Assembly (NCBI GenBank): GCA_028583405.1
Contig: CM053260.1
Span: 23,470,647-23,534,646 of the forward strand
Source of the DNA: Pogonophryne albipinna
Taxonomy: Eukaryota; Chordata; Actinopteri; Perciformes; Artedidraconidae
Reading direction: 5' to 3'
DNA length: 64,000 nt
This document shows positions 44,961 to 57,500 of this stretch, one piece after another (position 1 is the first letter of the stretch; each line of letters begins with the position of its first letter). The translations under genes were made by a program, and so were the position numbers. The notes below the pieces were generated by a model that was not told the origin of the DNA, searched no databases, and saw only the letters and a program-made list of their open reading frames with translations.

Positions 44961-46857
44961 TGTGCGGGCGTGTGTGTAGAAGGGGAGGAGGGGGGTACGT
45001 ATACTGAGCCCCGTGCACATTTGGGGATGTCGTTATAGGGGTAAGGCAGAGCTCTAGCTGCAGATTGGGTTATACACATAGGTTATACATAGCAACAATG
45101 GCGCCGCGGAGCAGGCAGAGCAGATGTAATGTATTGTGTACATTTGGAATTGACAGGAGTTTCGTGATCGGCCGTTTGAGTGAGCTTCATCATCCAAAAG
45201 CTCCTCTTAATTAGGTCCCATTGTTGTTGTTTTTCAAAATACTGCTGACGTTTTGAGAAAAGAAAAAAACACTTGATAGGCTACTCTGAATATTAATCGG
45301 TGTGGGAATTGCCATTTAAAGCACAGGCCCAAAGGCTTTAAATAGACTTTTACGCACACGCGTAAAAGTGGTAGATTACGCAGGTGCACAGTAAATGAAA
45401 CCTAGTGGTTCATATCCACTATCGTAGTTGAATATGAGAAGACTATCTTTCCTCGAAATCAAATGACCAATGTTAGTTATGTCTCGTTTTGAAGAATAGG
45501 GGCTACTCGGCTGTGACCCTCGTGACCTTGTTGGCCTTCTGTGCCGGGCCGGGGAAAGCGCAGAGACCCTAAACCAGTTTGCAGTAAGGGTCTAATGAAA
45601 CATTTAATTAAAGGTGGTAAAATATTTTTAAAACATATGGAGAAAACATATCAACAAGTCATTACAAAAAGAGAAGTGGACTAGTGCAGCAATAGTACAC
45701 AAAAAAGTATTAAGTGTGATACATAAAGTAGAGTACTACAGGTTTTTGTAGAGAAACCTATTAGAGATATCATTGTAATATTATGGATATATAAATATGT
45801 GTACACTTGGCTACCTGTATGTGTAACAGGTAGCGGGACTACACAGTAAGAGGCCTACAGCATGAGCAACACAATTACAACATCCTTAATGCCTTGTGTA
45901 AATATGGACATATAGGGCTACTACTACAGGCCTCCATTATTAAGGAAACGCGGATTTGCTCTTCCCTCCCAGTTTGTCCTGACTGGGTTCAGACGTTGCC
46001 TGTAGCTTTGTACAGTCAGGACAAACAAAGAGTTCTAGCAGGAAGATGGATCACTCTATGGTAAAAAACAAAGTGAGATGTGCAGTATGCATTAACTGGT
46101 ATCGTACTAGTAGGAATAAAATAAGCGTTGCTAAAATATAAGATTTTCTTGATACAGTTATACATTTGTGGCACATATATGCTTGTATAGAGTTATGGAA
46201 AGGATACCAGCAGTCATGGCTCGATACGATATATATTTGTACTTATTAGCACACAGTTTCTGTATTATATTGTGTACTTTGGGGGAGTGTGTGTGCGTTC
46301 CTTTTCTTTGGCACTATCTCCTGTATTGCAGGCTTCTGTCCCCGTAGGCTTATGCACAGCAGGACATTATCCTTTTTGAATACTGATTAGAGGTTGCCAA
46401 GATGGAATGCTTTCCTCTTGATTATCTTCTTATTGTAAAAAATAACATGCTGGTTTGTTTAGGATTTAAGGTGTATAATCATTTTCTACATTTGAATTTT
46501 CTGGAAGACCATTTTCTGGAATTCTATTTAGCTGTTCAGGTTTGGATGAAGGCGAGGCTGTTTGCAAATCATAGACCATTTTTATTGTAGTTTGTAGTCA
46601 ATTCAAGTTCATGCACAGCATCCACCACAAGTAGATACTGTTGCTATGGTTACCCAGTGTGTGCACCTTACGCACTGGTTTACAAAGGAAGTATGTCATC
46701 TTAACGTGCACTTTCTCTGACCTTGACATAGCTGAATATTCACAAGAAAACTCTGTAAAGATGTATTGACTTTGAGTGCTGCTCTGTTCCCACTTTCAGT
46801 TTGCCCTTAAAGCTTTATTACATTTTTGTATTTGGTTATGTTAACATTTTTATTATG

Positions 46858-46940
46858 CTTGAGGGAGCCTCTGATATTTTAGTTTCTATCGACTGCTTCT
46901 CTGTTCTTGGTGTGCTTTTGATAATAAAAATCTTCCTTAC
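46858..46940 (+). repeat. Short dispersed repeat shared with 4021-4110
   Basis: GAGGGAGCCTCTGATATT, CGACTGCTTCTCTGTTCTTG and GTGCTTTTGATAATAAAAAT match the reverse complement of the copy near top1. It lies about 80-100 bp before a copy of the AGTACTT MITE. Confidence 0.6.
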
Positions 46941-47019
46941 TATGATAGATGACAGCCAAGTGAGCAGATGGGAAATCTACTTTCTATGTGTCTAATTTCG
47001 TCTAAAGTGAAAGAGAAAC

Positions 47020-47490
47020 CATAGAATACCAGAATACTCTGTTACACGTACAGTCCTGCATTTAAATGTTACTCAAGTAAAAGTACAAAAGTATTAGCAT
47101 CAAAATATACTTAAAGTACCAAAAGTACTTATTCTGCAGATTAGCCCATTTCAGAATAATATATATGTTTTGATTATAATGTTTTGATGCGTTAAAGTGT
47201 TATCAAAGCTGGAAACCTGCAGCTAGTTTTATTTACAGCAGGGTAGCTTGTGAATTGACTCCAGGTGTAACTTAATTCTGATTTAAGTGTTGATTATATT
47301 TGACATCATTAATTAAAATCTGTAAAGTAACTAAAGGTATTGAATAAATGTTATTGATTGAAAGTACACGATATACCTCTGAATTGTAGTCGGTATAAGT
47401 ACAAAGTATAATACAAAGTCTCTCAAAATTGAACTTAAGTACACTACTTGAGTAAATCTACTTAGTTACTTTACACCACTGATATTTAAG
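47020..47490 (-). repeat. MITE-like 'AGTACTT' family, copy 5
   Basis: It contains ACTCAAGTAAAAGTACAAAA, GCAGGGTAGCTTGTGAATTG and AAGTAACTAAAGGTATTGAA. It ends at ACTTGAGTAAATCTACTTAG and TTACTTTACACCACTG. It sits about 200-400 bp upstream of the fam83d promoter motifs. Confidence 0.8.
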
Positions 47491-47704
47491 TGAACGAGAA
47501 ACCATTGGCAGAAAGTGGGTGTTTTTAAATGTTCTTTTTTGTTTGTTTTAAACTGAGAATAGAGGATCCTGGTCCCAAGGAATCACAGAGTTCATGGTGC
47601 CCGGATAAAGCGTCAGAGTGAAGCCTCCCTGCTCCCAGCTGCTATGTGCTCTGTAACCGGATGAGGCCAGAGAGAGGGTCGGACCGGAGGATTGTTTGCC
47701 TCCA

Positions 47705-47805
47705 AACGAGCCAATGAGACCGGCTTTACATTAGACTGACAGCCCGCCTCATCGAGCCGGGATACGCCAATCTGGTCTGACAACATTCAGACAGCCAATA
47801 CGAAG
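47705..47805 (+). promoter_or_regulatory. fam83d proximal promoter with three CCAAT boxes
   Basis: CCAAT occurs at 47711-47715 (GAGCCAATGAGA), 47767-47771 (ACGCCAATCTGG) and 47795-47799 (CAGCCAATACGA). All are in the same orientation, 120-205 bp before the ATG. Clustered CCAAT boxes are the NF-Y sites typical of G2/M-expressed genes, which fits FAM83D as a mitotic protein. I do not see a perfect CHR (TTTGAA) downstream. Confidence 0.6.
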
Positions 47806-47915
47806 AGGAACGGAGGGAAAAAATCCAAATACGAATCTGGCTTCCTGTAAGGTCGAAAACGTTACCTGTTACCTCACCTGAGCGTTTAGAGGAGAAAGGA
47901 GAACAAATCGTGGCA

Positions 47916-50900
47916 ATGTCGCAGTGCCTTGAAGACTCACCTCTCCGGTTAGGGACCAAACTCATCGGGGGAGACGAGCTGAAGCTGCAGGAGCTGTACA
48001 ACGAGAGGCACCGGCTGGCTCTGGAGGAGCTGCTGTCGGGAGGAATAGACAACTTTCTGGAGTTCCTCAGGAAAGAAAGGATCCCCAACTTTCTGTCGGA
48101 CGATGAGATGCAGCGGATCCGCAGCGCTGCTGTTCCTCCTCCGCGGTGTGTGTCTTTCCTCGGGGAGGAGCAGGGCACGGAGCTCAGCAGCTCGCTGGAC
48201 TGCTCCTCCGTCACGTATTTCCCCGAGGTGTCGGACGTGGAGCCGCCGGTGCTGGAGCTCGGCTGGCCGGGCTTCACCGCAGGCTCGTACCGGGGAGTGA
48301 CGCGGGCCGTGGCCCACTTCCAGCCGAGCTACGGGGCGAGCATCTACAGCTGCAAGGAGGTTGCCAGGCGGATGATCCAGAGTGCCAGAGAGGTATGCAC
48401 AAACACCTATTAAAACCACAGCTGCAGTTTAAAAAAAAATCGAACTACCACGTTTAAAAAATGTAATGACTTTACTGCTACATTACTGCTTAATTTCCTT
48501 TAGAAATATCTGAAGGAACATGCTGTGCAATATATATAGTCATGTTGTACTTTCTACTCCCCCATATTTTTACAATTACTTTTCCAAATAGTTCCTGATA
48601 GTATTTATTAGGCCTGACTGCTACAGTAATGGCAGTATGGTCTGTGGTATCATCCTAAAACTGTTGTTTTAATATTTGTCAAATTCCAACATCAAATGCC
48701 CCCCTGCCACAAAATGAGTGAGTGTATAGTCACTTATTAAACTTCTTTGGAGGGAAAATCTAGTTTCTGTATCTTCATTGTGTTGGAAAAGTGCCAGAGA
48801 GGTTTGTAAAAACGGTATTAAAAGCACAGCTGCCCCCTTTAAAAAATACTCTCGATTTGGCAACTGATTATATTATTTCCTTTAGAAATGTCCTGCAGGT
48901 ACATGAGGGAACATGGTGTACTATATCCAGTTTTAGTAATTTTTGTATTTTCTACTCATCAATATTTATAATAATAACATTACAATAGTTTCTAATGGTA
49001 TTTATTAGGCTTAATTGCTTTTTGGTATCATCCTAAAACAGGGTTATTTTTTTAAATATGTGTCAAATTCAAGTATAAAATGCCCCCCGCTGTCACAAAA
49101 TCAGTGAGTGTATATATTCAGGTATTGAACTTGTTTTGGAGGGGAAATCAAGTTTCTACATCTTCTTTGTGTCATCCTTAAAATACATGCCAGATTGTCC
49201 CTACGGAGTTCCCTTGATCAGTGAGTAGATTTGGAAGGTTTTTGATGTGTTGATCAGACAGAAAGTAATGACCAAAAGGATCTAACTAACACAAAAAACT
49301 GCCCATGAATATTCATGGTGACGCTTCCTGATGTGAGCTGTCAGTCCGGCATGTTTTTTTTTAAAAGAAATATTCCTTTATGGAGGGAGTGTGTGCAGCA
49401 CCTCGGGCCTGTGTGCCAGATGTGCCTCGACTTGCTGTGCTCCCTTCTATCAAAGTTTGCATTCCCTCTTCATTCAGAGCAATTAAAATGCTGGTTTCCC
49501 TCTCTGGGTTGTGGCTGAAAGGATGGTGTGCAGGCAGACAGTTTAAACCACGGCTGCAGCTAGAGAATACTTTCATTGTAGAGTAATTGGACGATTATTT
49601 TCACAAATATTCCATTGGTTTGGATTCAAAAATGTCAGAAAAAGGGGAAAATGTAAGTTTTCCAAAGCCCAAGTTGACCTCCTAAAATGTATTTCTGTCA
49701 CCCACAACTCTTACGTCTACAAAGTCATAGAGGAGTAAAGAAACTGGAAAATATTCACATTTGAGAAGCTAGAATCAGATTTTTGTACCTTATTTAAAAA
49801 TATACTCAAACATTAAATGATGATCAGAAAGAAAGGTTGGCAATTAAAATGAATAGTTGACAACTAATCGATTTACCTTTGCAGCTCAAGTCGAAACCTT
49901 AATGCAAATATTCTCGTCCAGGTTTACGGATGGCTGTCCTTTTGCAATGTCAAACCACTCACGGCACACACAGGATTCGTTATACGAGGCAGCTGATGAG
50001 CAAAAGCCTGCTCCTGTATTCCACAAAAATGTGACTGTTTTTTTACACATTTCCCTAAAAATAAGCTGCATGTGGAGAACACACAGTTTAAAGAAATAAA
50101 TCTGAGCTATGTAAACATCCATGTCTAATCCTCGACAGGTCACACAACCTTTACCACAGCGTGTGAAATTCCTCTCGTCCTTGCTAAAAAACCAGAGAAA
50201 TCTCCATTTGAACCTGAGCTTGTGGAGAACAGAGGCTCTTCTCCTGCATGAAAGTATAACTTGTTTGCTGACAAAGCGTTACCGCCAATCGCCATGGTAA
50301 CAGACCACAGTCAATAGAAAGCTCATCAGCACAAACATTAGGTGACAGATTCACGGCTCTGTTTGAATAAGGTCTTGATCATTTGATAATAATAAAACAC
50401 AGTCATGTGCTGAGTGTGGCGCTGCTGCAGCTCCTAAAAGGAATTATAATATATTACCTCTGTAATTTTCCACTGCAGGTGATTGCCATAGTTACAGACT
50501 CCCTGACAGACCTGGATATCTTTAAGGATCTTCAGGAGGCTTGCACCCTACGCAAAGTCCCCGTCTACATCCTGCTCGACCAATCGTGTGCTCCGGCTTT
50601 CCTCAAGATGTGCAGAAATGTCAACGTTCGCCTGGACGACCTTCAGGTATGTGGTTGGTTCAGTTGAGCTGGGTGTGGCTCTGTGTGCACAATAATAACA
50701 TCAAGATGGCATTAGATTAAAATGTGCCCTGTATTGGACGAGCCCTGACGTCCTCTTCAGATGGCTTTAACAAAATCCACCCAAAATGAAATGGGTGAAG
50801 CAGCTTTTATTAAATACGCTCCCCAACTGTGTTACACCCTGCCAGCAAACATCAGAGGCAGAATCTTTCTGCTCTTTACCTTTCTGTTTCTATTTTAGTT

Positions 50901-53900
50901 TTATTAGCGATATCCCCTTTTTAAATTGGTATTTTTCTTATTCAATTTTTTGTATTATTCTTATTTTTAAAATAATTGTTTTATTGTATAGGTCTTTATA
51001 AATAATAAGAATAATCTTTATTGTTATTTATTACAGAGAAGGATCATTATTTATTTTATTATCTCGTTGTGTCCCTTGAATTGTTATAATATGCTTTTTA
51101 TGTGTGCATGAGGTTTAAGCGTTTCACCTGCAGTTACTTTCTTGTTCTCTTTTTTCATTTGTGATGCAATGTTGTTAAAGCACTTTGAGCTGCAACTAGT
51201 TTAAAAAAAATACTATACAAATAAATCTTCAATATTTGATATGTCTGGTCGTGTCTGCACTCATTTCTCCCTTTGTTCTTCCTCTTTTTTCCCCTTTATA
51301 ATCCGTTCAGCAAATGAAAGTGCGAACCATAACTGGTACAACTTATTACATGAGATCAGGAGCCAGGATTACCGGGGAGGTTCACGAGAGGTTCATGCTG
51401 ATCGACGGCAACAGAGTGGCGACAGGCTCCTACAGGTAACGCCTGCTAAGCATTTTATCAAATGCAAATGCTTAAGCTGTGTATTATGCAGCGAGGATAT
51501 GCCTAAAACCTCCACATCTAACAGAGTAATGTAATACCATTTTTCTGTGAAACTTTCTATGACGCCCTAGACTATATTGTATTTTAAACATACTTATGAT
51601 GCATTATAATCTGCTTATAGAGCTGTTTAATACAAATCTGAAATGAGCGTTAAGGAATGTTCATAATACTTATTATTATGGATTCATGGAACGCAAACTA
51701 ACCAAATTCGATATAAAAAAAGTCTTCCGTTCACACGGTATCAGCTCAAGAAACTTGTCCGTTCACACGAGACCGCTGGAGACGCTGTAGTACATATGCC
51801 GGGCCTGTAAGTGGCGCTGTACTTCCGCCACAGAATACACCAAAAGCAGCGAAGAAGACCCCCGAGCATGGTTGCCATGGTTGCCCTTCTGTTTATGCTC
51901 CGCGGTGGACTTAGGTAGTTCATGTAATTCTCCATGTCCACTTGTTGCTGATGGTTGTGGTAGAGGAGCTGTAGATGTTGCACTAACATCTGTAGCATGG
52001 CGGGGAGAGGCGGGGCTATGGCTTCATCGTTATCAGGAAATGATCGTATAGGGCGTACACACGGAGCCGTTTGGCCCCCCAGAGCGTTCCGTCCGCAGAT
52101 CTATCCACCTTGGGACCCGTTATCGTTTGAGGGGTCCGTTTCCGCGGTTCCGTTACGGCCTCGTGTGAACGAACGGGCTATACGAAAGAGAAAAGTAGCT
52201 GATACAACCCCTTTCGTTCCAGTTTAAACAGCGCCTAAATGGAGATGGACATTTTTCACTGTTTATGAAATGACAGAATAATTTTAGATAATAAAATATA
52301 AGAGTTAGTTTCAGCCCTCATTCATATTGCTTCATAAAAGTGATCGTAACACATTACAAAGCATTCTATATTGACTTAAGTATCAACATACTTGCAGGCC
52401 ACTCATTGACCCTGCCTTCCTTATGATTACAGTGAATTATAATCCCCATAGTTGTGATACTTCATATATAATACAAGCTGGTTATAAGACACCTAAAGTG
52501 AAAACTAACACCAGCTATTATGATAATTGACCTAATAAGTGATGATAAAAGCTTTGTAATGTGTTATGATAACTGCTGTATTGCATTATGAATATTTAAA
52601 GGTGGTTTAACTATAATTATACACGGCTATAAGCAGAGTAACACAGGGTTCCTGCAGCTGCTCAAAACAAGTCTTTAAACAAAGGGCATTAGATTTAGTA
52701 CAAAAATGTCTTAAATCAATATTCGGTTCGAGAGATTACAATTTTGTATTTTTGTATTTCGTTTAGTTTTTATTTGCAATATTTATAATTAATAATAATA
52801 ATAATTGTAAAAATAAACTCTTATCTAAAAGCCTTGAATTAGCATTATGCAAATCTAAAGATTGGATAAATCGCATAAACAATCTATTCCAAATGTTATT
52901 TAAAAAAGTAAATATAACTTATTAGCTATAAAGGAAGCCTTTTTTTTAAATGCATTATAAGTATGTTTATATGAGCCTACTGGAAAGTTTAACCAATTTT
53001 TGGTTGATTATTTTGTGTATTTCTGTAATGCATACATGTTTTTAAATCCCGCTCTTGTGCAGGTACAACTGGACCGACGGCAAACTGAACAGCAGCAACC
53101 TGATCGAGCTCTCTGGCCAGGTCACAGAGAAATTTGACGAGGAGTTTCGGATCCTGTACGCTCAGTCTCAACCTGTGAACACTCGAGGACCTCCGACTGT
53201 CCGGAACAGCGGCATCTTCGAGCAGCTCCTCATCAAAAACCTGGGGGCCTCCTCCCCTCACCTGGCCAGAGAGAGGCCTCTAGAGTCAGCGCGTCTCACC
53301 AGCACACCGAGCCGCAGAGCCTTGAATCTCTCTGTCCAGCCCCCGTGTGAAGCCTCGACTCCAGATAACCACAAAAGCAACCCGGTGTCCAACACCTCCA
53401 CTTTAGATGAGGACTGGACGGAGGGGCCGCACACGCAGGAAGAGATCCTGGCAGGAAGCACAACTCAGCGTTTATCCGCAGATCAGCTCACAGAGAAAGA
53501 ACCAGCGAGCTCCATCACCTGCCACGCCTCCACTCAGACCGGCCTGTCGGTGACGGACAGCGACACGCAGACTGACCAACAGATCACGCCTCAAACCCAG
53601 GCCGCCTCTCTTTCCTCTCCGAGGCAGAGCTCAGCAGCAGACGGCTCCGTAAAGCACTGCTTCAACCAGCTGAAGGAGGAGCGCCAGCACCACTACTCCA
53701 ACATCCGCTGCAAGCTGGAGCACATGGTGACCAACCTGTCCCAGAGGCGCGAGCTGGCGGACGTCACCAACATGACTCAAGGGCCTGGAGCTCACAGCCA
53801 GCAGAGGGAACACAAAGACAGCGAGCAGGAACCAAACCCCAGACTGCTTGGTGAAAGTGCGGGCATGGGCACGTGGCCAAGAGCCAGATGTGTGCTCTAG
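47916..53900 (+). CDS. fam83d: FAM83D (CHICA) spindle-associated scaffold, complete, 4 coding exons
   Basis: Exons 47916-48392, 50479-50646, 51311-51435 and 53063-53900 join by GT/AG introns into 536 codons including the stop (535 residues; human about 585). The ATG at 47916 has G at -3. FAM83D anchors casein kinase 1 alpha and the chromokinesin KID, with HMMR, on the mitotic spindle. The DUF1669 domain (about 115-290) is clear: [86 protein letters not shown] and [18 protein letters not shown]. It has a PLD-like fold, but the usual HKD Lys is replaced (VHERFMLID), so no phospholipase activity is expected. The C-terminal half is disordered and has TQT motifs at about 414 and 425 (ASTQTG, SDTQTD), typical dynein light chain LC8 sites. 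Spacing of exon 1 and intron 1 is affected by a local duplication. Confidence 0.95.
48382..49175 (+). repeat. Tandem duplication (about 409 bp) spanning the fam83d exon 1 splice donor
   Basis: GTGCCAGAGAGGTATG (exon 1 end plus donor, 48382) recurs as GTGCCAGAGAGGTTTG at 48791. Order and wording then run in parallel: TTAAAACCACAGCTGC/TTAAAAGCACAGCTGC, TTCCTTTAGAAAT, GGTATCATCCTAAAAC, AAAATGAGTGAGTGTATA/AAAATCAGTGAGTGTATA. Divergence is moderate, with small indels. Confidence 0.88.
51720..52226. mobile_element. DNA-transposon relic with CGTTCACACG ends
   Basis: The left end has CCGTTCACACGGTATCAGCT and CCGTTCACACGAG; the right end has CCTCGTGTGAACGAACGGG and TAGCTGATACAACCCCTTTCG, its approximate complement. 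The minus strand can be read as [30 protein letters not shown], which looks like a transposase N-terminal remnant, perhaps of the Harbinger type. It lies in fam83d intron 3. The class is tentative. Confidence 0.5.
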
Positions 53901-53978
53901 TTTGTCCTCTGGGATTTTTCAGAAGGAGGGTGGTGGGGGAAGAGCTGTGCCAAGGTTTCTGGAGGATCCTCTGTTTTA

Positions 53979-53984
53979 AATAAA
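53979..53984 (+). other. fam83d poly(A) signal
   Basis: AATAAA lies 79 bp after the stop codon, giving a short 3' UTR. It is followed by GTTCTGG and T-rich sequence. Confidence 0.75.
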
Positions 53985-54051
53985 GGGTTCTGGTTTATGC
54001 AGTAGGTTATTTTGTTCTTTTTGTAGGTTTTTTAAAGGACTTTATTGTCAC

Positions 54052-54240
54052 GGAGGCGTGTGGCGCAGTGGATAGTTCCTTGGTGTTGGGATCAGGGTGG
54101 CACAGGTTCAAACCCCACTGCAGTCAGCATGTCGTTGTGTCCCTGAGACATTTCACCCCAAATTGCTCCTGTGGGGATTGCCACAGTATTGAGTATGTAA
54201 GTCACTTTGGTTAAAAGCGTCTAACAAGTAACATGTGATG
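54052..54240 (+). mobile_element. tRNA-derived SINE, copy 2
   Basis: GGAGGCGTGTGGCGCAGTGG (A box) and ACAGGTTCAAACCCCACTGC (B box) are present, then TCGTTGTGTCCCTGAGACA and the tail CACTTTGGTTAAAAGCGTCT. It is the same family as 8593-8799. Confidence 0.88.
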
Positions 54241-55245
54241 ACATATGCACTGCTACAGTGTAGATATGCAAGCAAAGGCTCCTCCAACAATAAAACATGA
54301 ATATATAGAAAACAAATCCAAATAAAATAGTGCAAGAGAATATTGCAAGACTAGTTTGCAAGTAATGCAGGAGAACTAAATGCAACTAAAATAGAATAAG
54401 ATAAGCTAAAAATAGAATGTAAAATGAATGTTGTTTAGTCTGCTTTGCTCACTTTTGTCCTTTTCATTTTGTGTCCTTTCCACGTCTAAAGCTTTATTTG
54501 TGTAACGCAGAACTGTAACCAAAGACACAGTGCAATAATACTCTTTTTAAAACATCTCAGTTTAATTAAAAATCATTCACACAGCACAGGCGATTAACAC
54601 TGGATAATATCTGCTGTAGTTTGAGTGAAAAGTGCTGTTTTGGTTGTTTAATCACAGTTGGCTGCTGTTTCTGCTTCTGAACAACATTTCTAGGGGCTGC
54701 TGGCTCTCGCTGCGCTTTGCTAATAAACAAAGTAGTGTTTTGCTAGATGAGTGTTTATTGTCTTTTCTAACATTTCCTACTTATCCACCAGTTTAAGCTG
54801 CAATTAAATCATTGTGAGGACTATCTCACAGCGAAATGTGTTTAGAAGTTGGAGCACAGTGACAGAGCACCTGTGCTTTATGCACTGCAGTGCCTTCATG
54901 CAATTAGCTGAGAGAAGACATCTGTGATACTGGCACCTCTGCTGATGATTCAGCCAATCACTGTTCCTGTCCAGGGTGGGTTTGGAGAAGAGTCTCCATC
55001 ACAGATTACAAACAAGAGATTAGGATGAATGCTAAGTAAACACTTCTTTACACACAATGGATTTTAAAACCACTGATTTCATGCTGTTCTATGTGCTTTT
55101 ATTGTTTTACATTCAACACAGATTCTTGTCAATTAGGGCTGCACAATTAATTGAAACCGCAATATGGAGTAAGTGCCAGAGTTGCTATGAGACAGAATAT
55201 CGGAAAATATTATATTATCATATTTTAGTATATTCTGATTACGTG

Positions 55246-55624
55246 TTAAAGGTAGGTAAGAATGGAGAAACCAGCTCGAGTGCGCTAGAATTTGAAAGTA
55301 CACAACTGAAAAAAATCTGCCCCTTCCTTCAGACTTCCTACAGAGCCCCTCCTCCAACACACGAACGCGCACATGACCAATGAGGGCACGAGATAAGTTT
55401 GTGCACAGATGGAAGGCTGACAGGCAGGTAGGCCATCCAGTTACTTTAGCCGGGCCGGCTCAGATGATTGGTCGTGCTTTTTACAGCGCCATGGCTTCCA
55501 CAGATGACATTTTTTAAATCTCTTTTTTGTCAAAGCATTTAATTTATTCATTGCTATCGGGAAGAGCATTCCATGGAATATAACAAAAAGTGTTTCTGAA
55601 GTGAATTACCTACCCCACCTTTAA
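55246..55624. mobile_element. TTAA-site MITE (AGGTAGGTAA ends)
   Basis: TTAA at 55246-55249 and 55621-55624 bounds a 371-bp element. It starts AGGTAGGTAAGAATGG and ends GAATTACCTACCCCACCT, inverted with a small indel. It has no ORF. Its AGGT tips resemble those of the element at 7743-8505. Confidence 0.78.
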
Positions 55625-56409
55625 GTTCAGAAAACACAAGAGAAATCAACTATGATCAACAATGTTTCAAAAATGATAATTAACTCTAATATAGCTATTG
55701 CAATTTCAGTTCAAATAAACACAATCAGTTATTTCTTCCAAATTGTGCAGCAATATTATCAATGTATATATTTGGAGTCTGTGATTTTAAATGGCTACAT
55801 AGCTATTTTTAATGAAGCAAGTGATTTGGAGAGCATGCAAAGCTGTATATTATTAATAATCTACTTGAGGTGATTCTGTTTCCTGGTTCTACAGGTGCAC
55901 TATGTGCCGCTGAGCCTGGCACAAGCTGTGTTTACGTCTTCATATCTCACTCTGAAGCACAAAGGTCCTACTGTAGATGGTGAAAACACGTCGTCGCTCT
56001 GGTGGGACGTGTGCTCTGAATGACTCGAGTTATAAATGTCACTACAAACTTTATTGTGACTAATGTTTAACTGTATCAAGGAGATTAAGGTGTAACTTAT
56101 ATCAAGATGGACAGGTAGCTTTATTAGCAGAGCAGAGACCTGTGTGTGGTTCCAGTACGTGACGCAGAGCAGGGATCCAAAGGTGAATGAAAGATGGTGG
56201 TTGAAGTTGGTCGACTGTAAAACGTGATTCTCTGATTATCTCATTCTTCGAAATGAAAGGTTACTTATTAGTAAATGTATTTTTGCAGTCCAGTAGTTTT
56301 AAACTAAGGCTATCACACTTTTACCCACATTTCAAAGTATCACACAGATAATGAATGATAAACTGCCTAAAACACAATATAAATGTATTTTTTGAAATGT
56401 TGATACTTA

Positions 56410-56598
56410 ATTACATGTTGCTTGTTAGACGCTTTTATCCAAAGCGACTTACATACTCAATACTGTGGGCAATCCCCACAGGAGCACTTTGGGGTGAAGT
56501 GTCTCAGGGACACAACGACATGCTGACTGCAGTGGGGTTTGAACCTGTGACCCCCTGATCCGAACACCAACGCACAACCCACTGCGCCACACGCCTCC
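56410..56598 (-). mobile_element. tRNA-derived SINE, copy 3 (minus strand)
   Basis: On the minus strand it has GGAGGCGTGTGGCGCAGTGG, CACAGGTTCAAACCCCACTG and the tail GCTTTGGATAAAAGCGTCTA. It is close in wording to copy 2, in opposite orientation and about 2.2 kb away. Confidence 0.88.
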
Positions 56599-57142
56599 CA
56601 GACTACATAGACTATATACTTCATATTACACAAACAATTCAAAAGTAGTATTTTGTATGTGTACTTTTACTTAGGTTTACATCTCAGAATCAAGTCGGCC
56701 ATTATTGTTTTGATTGTTTAGTGAAACAAGTGCTTTTTGTGGTTGCTAAGACTGGTTGAAAGAAACGTATTACATTACTTAAACGACCTGTAGTTAAGTC
56801 ACATTTGAGGTGTTGTTCTTTGTATATACAGACTATGGTTTGTACTTGGAAGTCAATTCATGACAGCTTCTGGCAGACAACACCAATTTGAATACAAGTT
56901 TTAAAATAGTTGGAAACATTTGGAATCATGTAAGTTCACAACTCAACAAAATATATAATGAATGTATACTTCATTATTCTGACAACTATTTATTATAGTT
57001 TCTTAGACACATTATGAGAGGATTGTATCATAAAGGGCTACAACAAATCGCACATTTGATTGGTTTATCAAATAATCGCCTATAACAGCCTGCAGATTGA
57101 AGGAATAGTAAAATCATACATTTTAATGTGGCTAATAATCCT

Positions 57143-57500
57143 TATCAGAGTAACCTTTATTCGTCCCACAGAGGGGACATTTACATTTGTTACAGCAAGT
57201 AAAGAGCCAAAGATAGCTTGATTATTCATTAAGAAGCATGCATACAAATGTTTAAAGATAAAAGTACAATATTTATAAAATACACATCGAGTAACAGTTT
57301 TGAGAAATAGCAGCCAGGTGAAAGTATTAAAGGTGGAAGTATACAGTGTATTGCACAGGCTATAGAGATGGCACAATAATGGACTCATTGGCTCGTTGTA
57401 TTTCACCTGTATTGGTGTTACTATGCTGATAGTCTGTTGAATAACTCTGAGAAGTGTATTCACGTACTCATGTTTATAGCACATACATCTGTTTACAGTC
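57143..57500. repeat. Possible dispersed repeat (TTTATTCGTCCCACAGAGGGG)
   Basis: CCTTTATTCGTCCCACAGAG leads into GGGACATTTACATTTGTTAC. This is a phrase common in fish interspersed elements. The right boundary is a guess. Confidence 0.35.

Noticed and set aside
51997..52227. Small ORF with Arg-rich end as a gene inside fam83d intron 3
   Set aside because: It overlaps a transposon relic with CGTTCACACG ends and has no supporting exon signals.
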